Assembly: GCA_034387635.1 (NCBI GenBank)
Contig: JAOANU010000010.1
Span: forward strand, 868,001-932,000
Direction: 5' to 3'
DNA: 64,000 nt
From: Rhodosporidiobolus odoratus
Lineage: Eukaryota > Basidiomycota > Microbotryomycetes > Sporidiobolales > Sporidiobolaceae
A program made the translations under genes and the position numbers. Shown in pieces: positions 46,201 through 56,874 of the stretch (positions are counted from its first letter, which is position 1; every line of letters starts with the position of its first letter). A model generated the notes under the pieces. The model saw only the letters and a list, made by a program, of their open reading frames with translations. It did not search any database and was not told where the DNA came from.

Positions 46201-48971
46201 TGACGAGAAGGCGGGAGGTGGCATCGAGGGCGGAGGTTGCCTCGTCTTAAGCTCGGAATCAGACAGGTTAGGGTGTCAAGGTAGGGGTGAAAGGCAAAGG
46301 CAGGAGACGGAGAGAAGATAGGAGAAGAAAGAGTCAGCTAGAGAAGGTGTAGCAGAAGCAAAGCGAGGGGACGACGCACCCAAAATCAACACCGTCGGAT
46401 TCCGAATCCAAGCCCTGGCAATCGCCAACCTCTGCCTCTGACCACCCGACAAACTCGCCCCCTTCTCCCCCGACACGAACGTATCATACCCTTCCGGCAG
46501 ATCCCGAATAAAATCATGAATCAACGCTCCTCTGCACGCCGCGACGACTTCCTCCCTGGTGACATCTTGCTGCCTCCGCCTCGATCCATCCTCCTGAAGC
46601 TGACCAACGACTCCGACAGCGACGTTATCGTGGATAGTCCCATCGAAGAGGACCGAAGCGCCCTGCGAGACGCACGCCACATGCGCCCTCAACCACTCCT
46701 CATCAATCCACTCAAGCCCTTGCTCATCCACCTCAATCCTACCTTGCTCAGCCTTGTACAATCCAAGCAATAACTGCCCGACCGTACTCTTTCCACTTCC
46801 ACTCGTGCCTACGACGTAAGTCGTCTCCCTCGCAGCAAAGTACAGCGAGACATCCTTGAGCGCCGGCGGAGCGGGATGAGGACGGGTAGGATAATGAAAC
46901 GTGACCTCTCTCAGAGAGAGTTCGCCCGAGAATGTTGCCGGGCGGAGTTTTCGAAGCGCTCGAGGGGCACAGGAGCGAACTGCGCGCTTTTGGAGCGTAC
47001 CGGCTGTGGCGAGCGGGATGAGGACTGGGGTATGAGGAGTGGTGGGAGAGGCGACGGTAAGTTGGAAGGGGTGCGGGGAGAGAGGTGGAGAGGATTCCTT
47101 CCCGCCGCCGCTGCAAGCGGAGCGCAGGAGGTCGGCTGAAGACTTCTCACCGGCGAAGTGGGAGGCCGCGACCTTGCGTCGAGAACTGCGGCGGCGAAAG
47201 AAGGTGGCGTTGTTTTTCAGCATAGGCGGAGAGCGGAGGGATACGGTCGGAGGAAGGGGGTCTTCCCTCGTCAGCTCGAGGAGCGCGGCCATGGCGATCT
47301 TGCCCTTCTCGAGGGTGACGAGAAGGGGAATACAGGTCTGAAGGTAGGTCGATGCGAGTAGGCATGCCCAGAAGCAGGTGTTGACGCTCGAGGCGCTGGC
47401 CTTACCGCTCCGGATGAGGTACGATCCGAACCAGAATCCCTGCACGAACATGGACATGAGGATGAACTGGACGAGGCCGGAGCGGAAACCCCAGATAAAG
47501 TGAAGCTTGGTGTAGGCGGTGAAGTCGATCTTGGTGAGCAACTTGAAGCTGTCGAGTTCTTGCTGCTCGGCGTTGAAGGCTTTGACCGTCGGGATGGCGC
47601 CGACAACGCGATCGACGCGAGCCGAGCACTTGCCCGTCGCTTCGCGGTTGGCTTGCGCGAGGGGGCCAGAGAAGCGCTCGGTGAGAGCGACAACGAAGGT
47701 GACGACCGGGATGGAGGCGAGAACGACGAAGGTGAGCATGTAGTTGCGGTAGAAGGAGAGGATAAGGCAGAAGACGAAAGACGACAGGTATTGAACGATG
47801 AGGCCGAGTGTTTGAGAGGTGGCAACGCGAACGTCGTCGGTGTCCCTGTGTGATACCAGAGATGAGTTAGCATGCAAGACCGTCCCAAGAGGGGAAGACG
47901 CGATATAACGCACTTGGTGAACCGCCCCATGAGCCCTGCTGCGCCATCTCCTCCCTCTCTTTCCTCACCATCTCCGCCCATGCCCTTATCAAACCACTCC
48001 AACCCCTTGACACTCAACCCCTTGTAAACATGCGTCCTCAACTCCCTCGCACACCTCTCACCATGCACAACCCACAACGCCGTCGCAGTAGAGTTGATGA
48101 TAAAGACGGCTGCAGCCAAACAAGCAAACTTGATGGCCTTGTTCTGCATGTTGGCGAGAAGGGTTGAATTCGCCGCTTTGAGCGCTTCGGAGGTCAGATC
48201 GGGAACGGCGAGCGCGGTGGCGTAGTTGGTGAAGCCTTGGAGGGCGTCTCCGAAGATGAGGGTCATGTACGGCGGAACGAGACCGGAGACGATACCGAAG
48301 AGGACGGCTGGGACAACGATGGCCCATTTCGTTCGTTTCGTCGTGAGAGAGAAGAGCAGGCCGAGAGAGGGTGCGAGAGGGGGCTGCTTAGGCGAGGATG
48401 TCACGTCTTCGCTGGATGCAGAGTCGCCGGCGGGAGTATCGGGAGGAGCTGTAGAAGTGGTCGAGTGCTGAGAGTAGCGAAGTTGGGTGAGAGAGACAGC
48501 CGCGTTTGCGCCAGAAAGGTCAAGGTTGGGAGGACGAGCGGAGCGAGCGGGCGAAGAGAAGGCCACTACTGCTTCCTGACGGTCTTCTGCGCCAGTCTCC
48601 CACCTCACTTGTTCCATTTCCTCCTTGTGCGACACTAAGCTGTCTTCGCTTGCTGCCCGCCTTTGCTCGTCTGCGCCCATGATATGCAGGGTCTCGCTGC
48701 TCGCATTGACTGCGCCGAGCGGGTCGCGCGAGGGCGACGAGACTTGCGGGAAGAGCTGGCGGGGTGAAGCCGTGTAGGCGGGAGGAGTCGAGACGGCGAG
48801 TCCGATCGAGGCGTCGAATGAAGCTTGTCCGAGGCGTGGTGATCGGTTTGAGAGGGAGGAGGAGCGAGGCGGGGTGGTGAGGTAAGGAGGTGAACCGATG
48901 GGAGTGGTGGACGAAGAAAAAGGTTGCTGAGTGGGGCGGCGAGGAGGAGTCGAAGGTGGGTAGTCACTCAT
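43234..48971 (-). CDS. STE6: ABC transporter of the STE6 (ABCB) family, probable pheromone exporter
   Basis: A full transporter with two membrane and two nucleotide-binding halves. Start at ATG 48971. A disordered N-terminus of about 220 residues precedes the first membrane domain (TKWAIVVPAVLFGIVSGLV near 48330). NBD1 has Walker A GTSGSGKST, signature LSGGQRQRLAIARAW and, across an intron, DEATSALDA. A long Ser/Thr/Pro linker follows. The second membrane domain begins NKTLFISGVVLSIIVGACTP. NBD2 has GASGSGKST, ISGGQAQRVQIARALV and LDECTSALDP, with an H-loop in VTHKLAI. The last exon ends GEWEAS. DECTSALD in NBD2 is, as I recall, also seen in yeast Ste6. The likely substrate is a farnesylated peptide pheromone; this is inferred, and other ABCB roles are possible. 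At least eight introns. Confidence 0.88.
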
Positions 48972-49462
48972 GTCCCTTGATCAACGAGAGCAATCTAGAG
49001 TAGCAATGAGTAGTAGGTAGCCACTCGGGAGAGTGTAAGAGAGGCGGCATGAGGCTTGTCGAGAACAAGGGACATTCGAGAGAACAAAGGGAAGATGGAA
49101 AGGTTTCAGTGACAATAGAACTCGAAGCCGGAGTGGCGGCGTAATCTGGTCCGGCTGGTGTGGCTTGACTGTCCCCTGACTTGCTTCATCCTGAGCTGTC
49201 CAGGTCTACCGCGGCTGAACTGCGAGCGACCATCCTCAGGCTGTGCAAAGAGGGAAGAGCTGGTCGCGTGCAGTGGAGAACGCAGACGGCGACGTCCGGG
49301 TCGGTGATGTAGCATTGTTCCGGCAGTGCTGTGAGTGTCTGCGTCGCGGTCTAGCGAGTCACGAACAAGCGGATAACAGCAGGGGGAAAGAGGTCAGAAG
49401 TAAAAGTCGCGACTTGGAATTGGCCTTGAATCTGCGATTGCTAGCTAAAAGTGAACTGCTGC
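48972..49462. promoter_or_regulatory. Divergent promoter, STE6 and cysteinyl-tRNA synthetase
   Basis: 491 bp to the upstream CysRS start, or 617 bp to the internal one. No pheromone-response element was recognised with confidence. Confidence 0.4.
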
Positions 49463-52400
49463 ATGCTGAAGAGTGCGAGACTGCTTCATACAGCCATCAG
49501 AAACACCTACACTCGTTCAGCACTCGGCTTCAGTCCCTCGTCGCTCTCCCCTCTCCATCTCCCCGTCTTGATCTCAACTCGCCGTACCATGGCTTCAACT
49601 CCTCCCGCAGAAGCACCAAAGGCCAAGGCAATCCAGGACAGCTGGCAAACCCCACCCCGCTCCCCAGATGAGCCTCAGCTCAAGGTCTACAACTCGCTCA
49701 CCCGCTCAAAGGTTCGTCTCCATTTCCTCAGTCTCATTCTCAGCCTCGGCAGCCTCGTCTCGCTAGACTATGCTGACCCGCTTCGGCTACAGGTCGAATT
49801 TATCACCAAGCGTCCAGGTATCGTCTCGTGGTACAACTGCGGTCCCACCGTCTACGATGCCTCCCACATGGGCCACGCCAGGTACTCGAGTTTCTGTCTC
49901 CTTGCCTCCTTCTCACGCTCATGTCCTCCTTCTTCGCTATTCCCTCAGGAACTACATGGCCCAGGACATCATGCGCCGCGTCCTGCGAGACTATTTTGGC
50001 TACGACGTCAACTTTGTCATGAACATTACCGATGTGGACGACAAGGTCCGTCTTTTTCTTCGGCCTACGATGCTGCCCTCCTTGCCCGCTCACTCCATCT
50101 CGAACCCGCAGATCATCGTGCGAGCGCGTCAATCTCACCTCCTCACCCAATACACGTCTTCCCTGCCTACCGTTGCCTCTCCCCTCTCGCAAACCCTCCA
50201 AGACGTCTCAGCTGCCTGGGCTGCCTACTTTCTCAAGACCCTCTCTCCCTCCCTCCCCTCGTCACCGCCAACCGCCGAAGAAGGCTGGGCTCAGCTGCAG
50301 CAGCTTGCGCAGGATTCAAAGTGGGTGGAGGAGAAAAAGTTGGGCGAGGAGAAGTGGGGAATGTACTTTTCCAGTGTCAAGGCTGGGTGGGAGGGGCTCG
50401 AAAAGACGAGGGCGTTGCAAGGGAAGGGAGGTGTAGAGGAGGCGAAGGACTTGGTCGAGAGTAACAAGGATGCGATGGGTTTGTGGTTGGACAAGCAGGT
50501 GCGCTTCAGTTAAAACCTGCCCTACAACCCCCTTCGCCCAATCTCGTCGAGACCGCGAACCTTCGTTCCCAAGGGAGCGCGCTCATTCACCCTCATCCTC
50601 AGCTCGGCGCATCCATCACCGACCCCTCCATCTTCCGCGAACTAGCCGCCTTCTGGGAATCCTCCTTTTTCAACTCCATGTCCTCCCTCAACATTGAACG
50701 ACCCACAACTCTGACCCGCGTCTCGGAGTACATTCCCGAAATTGTCACCTTTGTCGAAAGAATCGTTGAGCGAGGATATGCGTATGAGGGAGGAGGGAGC
50801 GTTTGGTTTGATACGGTCAAGTTTGAGGGGGCGAGAGGGGGGGAGGGGGAAGAAGAGGGGGGATGGAAACATACTTATGCCAAGTTGCAGCCTTGGAGTA
50901 AGGGAAACAGGGAGTTGCTCGAGGATGGTGAAGGTGCGTTCGCGCGTCCCCTGTACTCCGTCTTCCGCTCCAGCCAGCGAGACGCTGACCTCGAATCTCG
51001 TATACAGGCTCGCTCACATCCACGCAAGGCAAGCGATCCGCCTCGGACTTTGCCCTCTGGAAATCCTCCAAGCCGGGAGAGCCTCATTGGCCTTCACCGT
51101 GGGGCGCTGGACGACCGGGATGGCACATCGAGTGCAGCGTTATGGCGAGTGCGGTGCTTGGCGAAGGGATGGATGTGCATTCGGGAGGCGTTGATCTGGC
51201 ATTCCCGCATCACGATAACGAGATTGCACAGAGTGAGGTGAGAGAGCTTTACCCGTCGCTTCGCTTGCCGTCCCTGTTCGCTGACCGAGTCTCTCGTGGT
51301 TGTGATGTTTGTTACGCGTGCAGGCCTTCCACAACTGCCGACAATGGGTCAACTACTTCCTCCACACCGGTCACCTCCACATCGAAGGACTCAAAATGTC
51401 AAAGAGTCTCAAAAACTTCATCACGATTGACGAGGCGCTTCAAAAGCACACGGCGAGGCAGTTGAGGTTTGCGTTCTTGGGCGTCGGGTGGGCGAATAGG
51501 CTTGACTTTAAGGAAAGTGCTATGGCGGAGGTTAGGGCTCAGGAGGGAGGGTTGAATGTGCGTCTCTCCTCGCATTCGGCGTTGTCGTAGTCTTTCGAAC
51601 GACCAAAGATTGCTAGACGCAGATCATTCAGGCCTGACTGATCTTGCATCCTCGCAGAACTTCTTCGCACTCGTCAAGGCCCTCGCGGTCGAGGCCAAGG
51701 AGAAGGCTGTTGCGTCCGATGGCAAGCACCACTACGAGCAGGCTGAGCTGGAATTAATGGCCAAGTCAGTCCCTCGTGCTCCTGCTCCTGCTCTTCGTCT
51801 GCGTCTTGCTTACTCACACCTCGTAATCATCCTGCAGGCTCGAAACCGCCCAGCTATCCTTCCGCACCGCCCTCTCCGATTCCTTCGACACCCCTACCGC
51901 TCTCCAAGTCCTCCTCGACCTCGTCTCGCAAACCAATATCTACCTCTCTCGAGGCCGAAACAATGTCAACGTCAATGTGGTCTTGGCGGCTGAGGAATGG
52001 GTCACGCGGATGTTGAGGATGTTTGGGTTGGGAGAGGGGAGTGAGAGGGATTCGAGGGGAGAGAGGGTGATCGGATGGGGACAGAAGGTCAAGGAGGGGG
52101 AAGAGGCGGGCGTGGATGTGCGTTACTTTCTGTCCTCTGCCTGTCGATCCACTCGAACCCGACCTGACTCCCTCTGTGTTTTAACACGCAGCGCGAATCC
52201 CTTCTCATGCCATACCTCCGCGCCCTCTCTGGCTTCCGTGACCAGGTTCGCCAACTCGCCATGTCTGGCGCACCGGCCAGCGAGATCCTTCGTCTTTCCG
52301 ACAAGCTGCGGGATTTCGACCTGGTGGACCTCGGCGTGGCACTGGACGACCAAGATGGTGCGTTATCTCTCCCCGATCCCGAGAGGAGAGTCAGGCGCTG

Positions 52401-52847
52401 ATTCCAAGAAATGGTCTGTGCAGACGGTAAGGCCATGGTCAAGCTCGTCCCCCCCTCCGTTCTCCGCGAAGCCCGAGACGCGAAAGCCGCCGCCGTTGCC
52501 GAAAAAGCCGCTCGAAAAGCCGCTACCGCCGCCGCCGCCGAAACGAAGCGACTGGAACGGCTCGAGAAGGGAAGGTTGGCACCTCAAGAGATGTTTAGGA
52601 CCGAGGAGTATAGTGAGTGGGATGCGGATGGAGTGCCGGTCAAGGATAAGGAGGGGGTTGAGTTGCCTAAGAGCAGGGGGAAGAAGTTGAAGAAGGAGTG
52701 GGATGGACAGAAAAAGTGCGTTGTATCGTCCTTTCCCCCCGTCGTCGTCGTTCACTCGTCGGGTTTGTCTGGTGATCCGAATGCTGACGGGTTGCTCCGT
52801 GCAGGCTGCACGACGAGTTCTTGAAGGAACAGGCGAAGCAGCAGTAG
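49463..52847 (+). CDS. Cysteinyl-tRNA synthetase, probably cytosolic and mitochondrial
   Basis: A class I synthetase that charges tRNA-Cys. Two in-frame starts are visible. ATG 49463 gives a 42-residue lead with several Arg and Lys, no acidic residue and many Ser/Leu ([20 protein letters not shown]), a good mitochondrial presequence. ATG 49589 ([11 protein letters not shown]) gives the cytosolic form. Motifs: [18 protein letters not shown] (HIGH box), [21 protein letters not shown] block near 49999, [20 protein letters not shown] (zinc site), [19 protein letters not shown], and [10 protein letters not shown] (KMSKS). The C-terminus is Ala/Lys-rich (about 52480-52560), as in eukaryotic CysRS. 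About ten short introns. The gene name CRS1/CARS is usual, but I leave the symbol open. Confidence 0.93.
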
Positions 52848-53130
52848 TAGATTCCACTTTTCCTTTGTAACTGGGCTTACTGCGGACATCCTCGAGTTGT
52901 AAATTCGCTTCGATTGTCAGTGCTGCAGCTGTGTATCGCTTGCCAGACACGTCGAGTTATCACCAGATATTGTTCAAGTTGCGTTAATTGAGGTCGGTCT
53001 CTGGCTGTTGACCCGACTTCCTCCCGTCGTTCTCACTCTGCTGGATTGTACGCGACAGTCAGACCCCGCCAGTATATACTCCAGCTCGTACTGCAGCGTC
53101 CGACCTCTCCGGACCCGCTTGATCGGCAAC
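52848..53130. promoter_or_regulatory. Tandem intergenic region before the helicase gene
   Basis: 283 bp holding the 3' end of the CysRS transcript and the helicase promoter. AGTATATACTCC at about 53072 may be a TATA element, 60 bp before the ATG. Confidence 0.45.
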
Positions 53131-56041
53131 ATGGGACCTCCCACTCCTCGAGAGTACCTCGACCGTCTCATTTCACTCGTCAAAGAAGAACAGCAAGCAG
53201 AAGAATCAGAAGCATCTATCCTTCTCTCCAATGCACCCGTCTCTCTGCTTGAACGATCAGGACTCGCCCTCTCCAACCTCTCCCCCTCGACTTCAATCGG
53301 ACTCGGAGGTCGTCTACTCGTCGAACTCACCCGAGGGGCAGCTTACCACACCGACGAGCGATTCCCACCTCACGACTTTCGACCGGGTGACTTGGCTAGG
53401 CTCAGAGCGCCAGGGGGCGGCGAGCGCAAGAAGGGAAAGGCAAAGGACAAGGATGGAAAGGAGAAAGAGGATGGGGTCGATGCTGTCGTGTACAAGGTCA
53501 ATGCCAACAAGATCGTAATGGCTGTCGATGTGGAGGAGAAGGAGGAGTTTGAGGTGCCGGAACGGTGTCAGATGTTCGTTTACTCATTTTACGCTCCTCC
53601 TTCTTTACGTGCTCTGCTGCTGGAATGCTTGCGGTTCTGACACAACTGGTTCGGATTCATCTCTTCGTATGGGCGACCCGCAGCGTCAAGGTCGCCAATC
53701 CCACGACCTTTACTCGTCAAACCTTCTTCCTGAATCGAGCAATCCGAAAACTAGAAGCCGCGGAGCCTTTGTCGCCCCTTCTCTCTGTCTTGCTGGGTCA
53801 GCAGCCTCCATCTCCACTCGAAAAGCCTGCTGAGCCAGCTCAGTTGATCGACGAGCGGCTGAATGAGTCGCAGCGAGAAGCGGTTGAGTTTGCGTTGGGG
53901 AGCAAGGAGGTTGCGCTGCTGTGGGGTCCTCCTGGCACAGGTGCGCGCACTCAATGTGATAACCAGCATACCTCGACACTGATGCTGCCTTTCCGTGGCG
54001 AGCAGGTAAAACCCAAACTCTCGTCGAGATCATCCGGCAGCTCGTCCGCCTGGATCAACGCGTCCTCGTTTGCGGGGCATCCAATCTCTCCGTCGACAAC
54101 ATCCTCGCGCGCCTGGCTATCCCTCACCCTTCCTTCACGACACCTATCCCCTTGACCCGACTAGGTCACCCCGCCCGAATCCTGTCTCACCTCACCAACC
54201 ATACCCTCGACGCCCAATTGTCCATGACGGATGCCAGTGCCTTGGTTGAAGACATTCGGAAAGAGCTGGAGAATCTGGAAACGAAGCTGCGAGGGGGTGT
54301 AGGAGGCAAAGGCAGAGTCAAAGGGAGTGAACGGAAGAAGATGTGGGAGGAGGTTAGGGAGTTGCGGAGAGAGATGAGAAAGAGGCAGGGTGGAGTACAG
54401 GGTGAGGTGCTCGGACGGGCAAAGGTGGTACTAGCCACTACACATGGGTGCGTATACCTCTCCTCGCTGCTTGAGAAGCGCCTCGAGCTGCGGCTGAACC
54501 TCTTCATTTCCTCTCAGGGCTGGCGGCCGTTCACTTGACAAGTCCGACTTTGACGTTGTCATCATTGATGAAGGTGCGCATGTTTCGGTCGTCCCATCGG
54601 CAGCAATGAATTGACTTGCTTATGCCACTTGGACCTTCTCAGCTGCGCAAGCCACTGAGCCGGCTTGCTGGATTCCCATCATGAAGGGGAAGAAACTCAT
54701 CCTCGTAGGTCCGACTACCCTCGCCGGTATCAACCAACATGCTGACGCATCTGGTGCAGGCTGGTGACCACCTCCAACTGCCTCCCACGCTAAAATCGTC
54801 CGACCGCGTTTCTTCCACTTCTTCCTCCAAGAAGTCTGCCAAGAAGCCCTCGAAAAACTATGCAGACGCTGATCCACCGGCGAAACCTCCAACAACAACC
54901 GCTCTTGCCCTCACTCTACTCCCCGACCTCGAACTTACCCTCTTCTCCCGCCTCCTCGCCCTGCACGGTTCCAAGATCAGGCGAATGCTCAAGGTACAAT
55001 ACCGATTCAACGAAAAGATCAACAGCTTTCCGAGCAAGATGCTATACGACGACGAGCTCGTACCAGACGAGTCGGTGAAGGATAGGAAATTGAGCGATTT
55101 GGACGATATGGAGGAGGATGAGGGTAGTGTTTATCGACAGTGAGTCCCTGGACTGGTCTCTATCTACTGCGCTCGAAGCCATGGTGGCTGACGAGAGTGT
55201 GCATAAATTTAGCTGCTGGTCAGGCCATGCACGAGCGATCAGCCGACGACGGCTCGTTCGGCAGCGAATCCAAGAGTAACGAGAACGAGGCAGAGTGTGT
55301 TCTTTTTCTGTAGCGTTTGGGTATCTCCACTTCTCTCACAATCGGCTGACCCTGCTTTTCCGACATGCAGCATCGTCCACAAATACGTGCAGACACTGGT
55401 TCGTCCAGTTTCCATAAGTTATCTCGTGGTTCTTCAGCCAGTACCGTCATTCTGATGCCTGATTACGCCCTGTTTTCGCTGGGCCTGACAAGAACCATCC
55501 CGTGCAGATCACAGCCAAGGTTCCTCCTGCTTCCATCTCGATCATCTCGCCCTACAACTCGCAAGTCCTCCTCCTGGCTTCGCTTATCCACCCACAATAT
55601 CCCGAGGTCGAAATTGGTTCGGTGGACTCGAATCAGGGCCGAGAGAATGGTCCGTCTCTTTTTTCCTTTGCACCGAATACTCCGTCTCGTACTCCTTTAC
55701 CTTGGCTGATCCGTCCGTTCGCCTCGCCATCTCTACCTTGATGCCTCCCTCCCTTCACTCAGATGTCGTGATCGTCTCCCTAGTACGCTCGAACGACTCC
55801 GTGCGTTCCCCTCGCGACCCTCCTCTTTTACTCATTACCCTTGCTCACTTGCCTCTCAATCTGGCTATGACAGGGCGAAGTAGGTTTCCTACGCGAATTC
55901 CGCCGCCTCAACGTTTCGATGACTCGACCACGTCGACATCTCGTCGTAGTAGGGGATTCGGAAACGGTAGGTAAAGGGAGCGAGTTTTTGAAAAAATGGA
56001 TGGGGTGGTTGGAGGAGGAAGCGTTGGTTAAGGTGCCTTGA
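53131..56041 (+). CDS. SF1 helicase, IGHMBP2/Hcs1 type, with apparent frameshift
   Basis: A Upf1-like 5'-3' DNA/RNA helicase. Start at ATG 53131 (MGPPTPREYLDRLISLVKEE). The N-terminal barrel holds FPPHDFRPGDLARLRAPGGG and YKVNANKIVMAVD. Motifs: Q/I NESQREAVEFALGS and GPPGTG/KTQTLVEI split by an intron; Ia VLVCGASNLSVDNILARL; II DVVIIDE/AAQATEP; III AGDHLQLPPT; IV LKVQYRFNEKINSFPSKMLY; V VDSNQGRE/DVVIVSLVRSN; VI LNVSMTRPRRHLVVVGDSET. At 55122-55124 (GGG) the frame breaks: the upstream frame ends MEEDEGSVYRQ with a stop, while the conserved VVFIDTAGQAMHE lies one base over. Removing one G would restore continuity, so this is a sequencing error or a recent lesion. The end is ALVKVP at TGA 56039-56041. 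Confidence 0.85.
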
Positions 56042-56874
56042 GCGTGCCGTACAGAGGGGGAAGTAGAGGTAAATTAGGGCTCAGCCTTTTCGAGAGGACT
56101 TGATCCGTATAGCCGGGAGCAAGATACATCGCTATCACGTCCTGTACCCAGCCTTTACCGGCTGCGCTAGCCCACACAATCCCCGCGCAGCCGAAGGGAA
56201 ACGTTGCAGGATGTTTGGTGGACGTCTCTCTTGCTTTTTCGTTAACGTTGCTCCCGGCTCTCGGGAAAGTAAGGGAGAATAAGAGATGTCATGACAGACA
56301 AGACGGCAGGCAATGAATAGCTACGAAGATTAGCCGCAGTGGGACATGCTATCAATAACAGTAGGACTCAGAGCTCAGGTAAGATGGAGGGGGAACGGAA
56401 AGAGTAAATGCAAAGGAAAACGAATAAGACGAGGTAGAAGCGAGGAGGGGGAACTCTGAAGAGGGGAAGGTGGGCGCGTCGTCGAGAAGGTTGTGGTCGA
56501 GAGGGTCGTGGTCGAGAAGGTCGCGGTCGAGAAGGACGAAGCCAACGATGCGCAAAGTGCGGTCGAGGTGGGCGCTTGCCCGGAGCAAGAACGCCCGAGC
56601 GACCGTGGTCAGTCGCGGCGGGAGTAGTACTCAAGGAGTACGTCGAAGGCGCTATGGTTGTACTTTTTGGTGAGGTCGGGTGTGGGAGGTTGATTAGCGA
56701 AGTATGGTTGTCGGAGCGGCAGTGTCGTTCGGCGGCTTGTTGGTAGTCGTTGTCTGTGGAAGGGACAAGTGTAAGCGATAGCGCAAGCAAAAGTGGAAAA
56801 GGAGGAGAGCTTACCGGTTGAGTCGTCGAAAACTGCGGGAAACCAGAAGTTAGAAAGGAGGAGAGACGCTGCAT
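56042..56874. other. Convergent intergenic region with 15-nt tandem repeat
   Basis: Apart from the short tandem repeat at about 56478-56536 I see no gene. Open frames on both strands here are products of that repeat. Confidence 0.5.
56478..56536. repeat. 15-nt tandem repeat
   Basis: About four imperfect copies of GTCGTGGTCGAGAAG. Read as protein on either strand they give regular dipeptide-like patterns, but no gene context supports translation. Confidence 0.75.
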
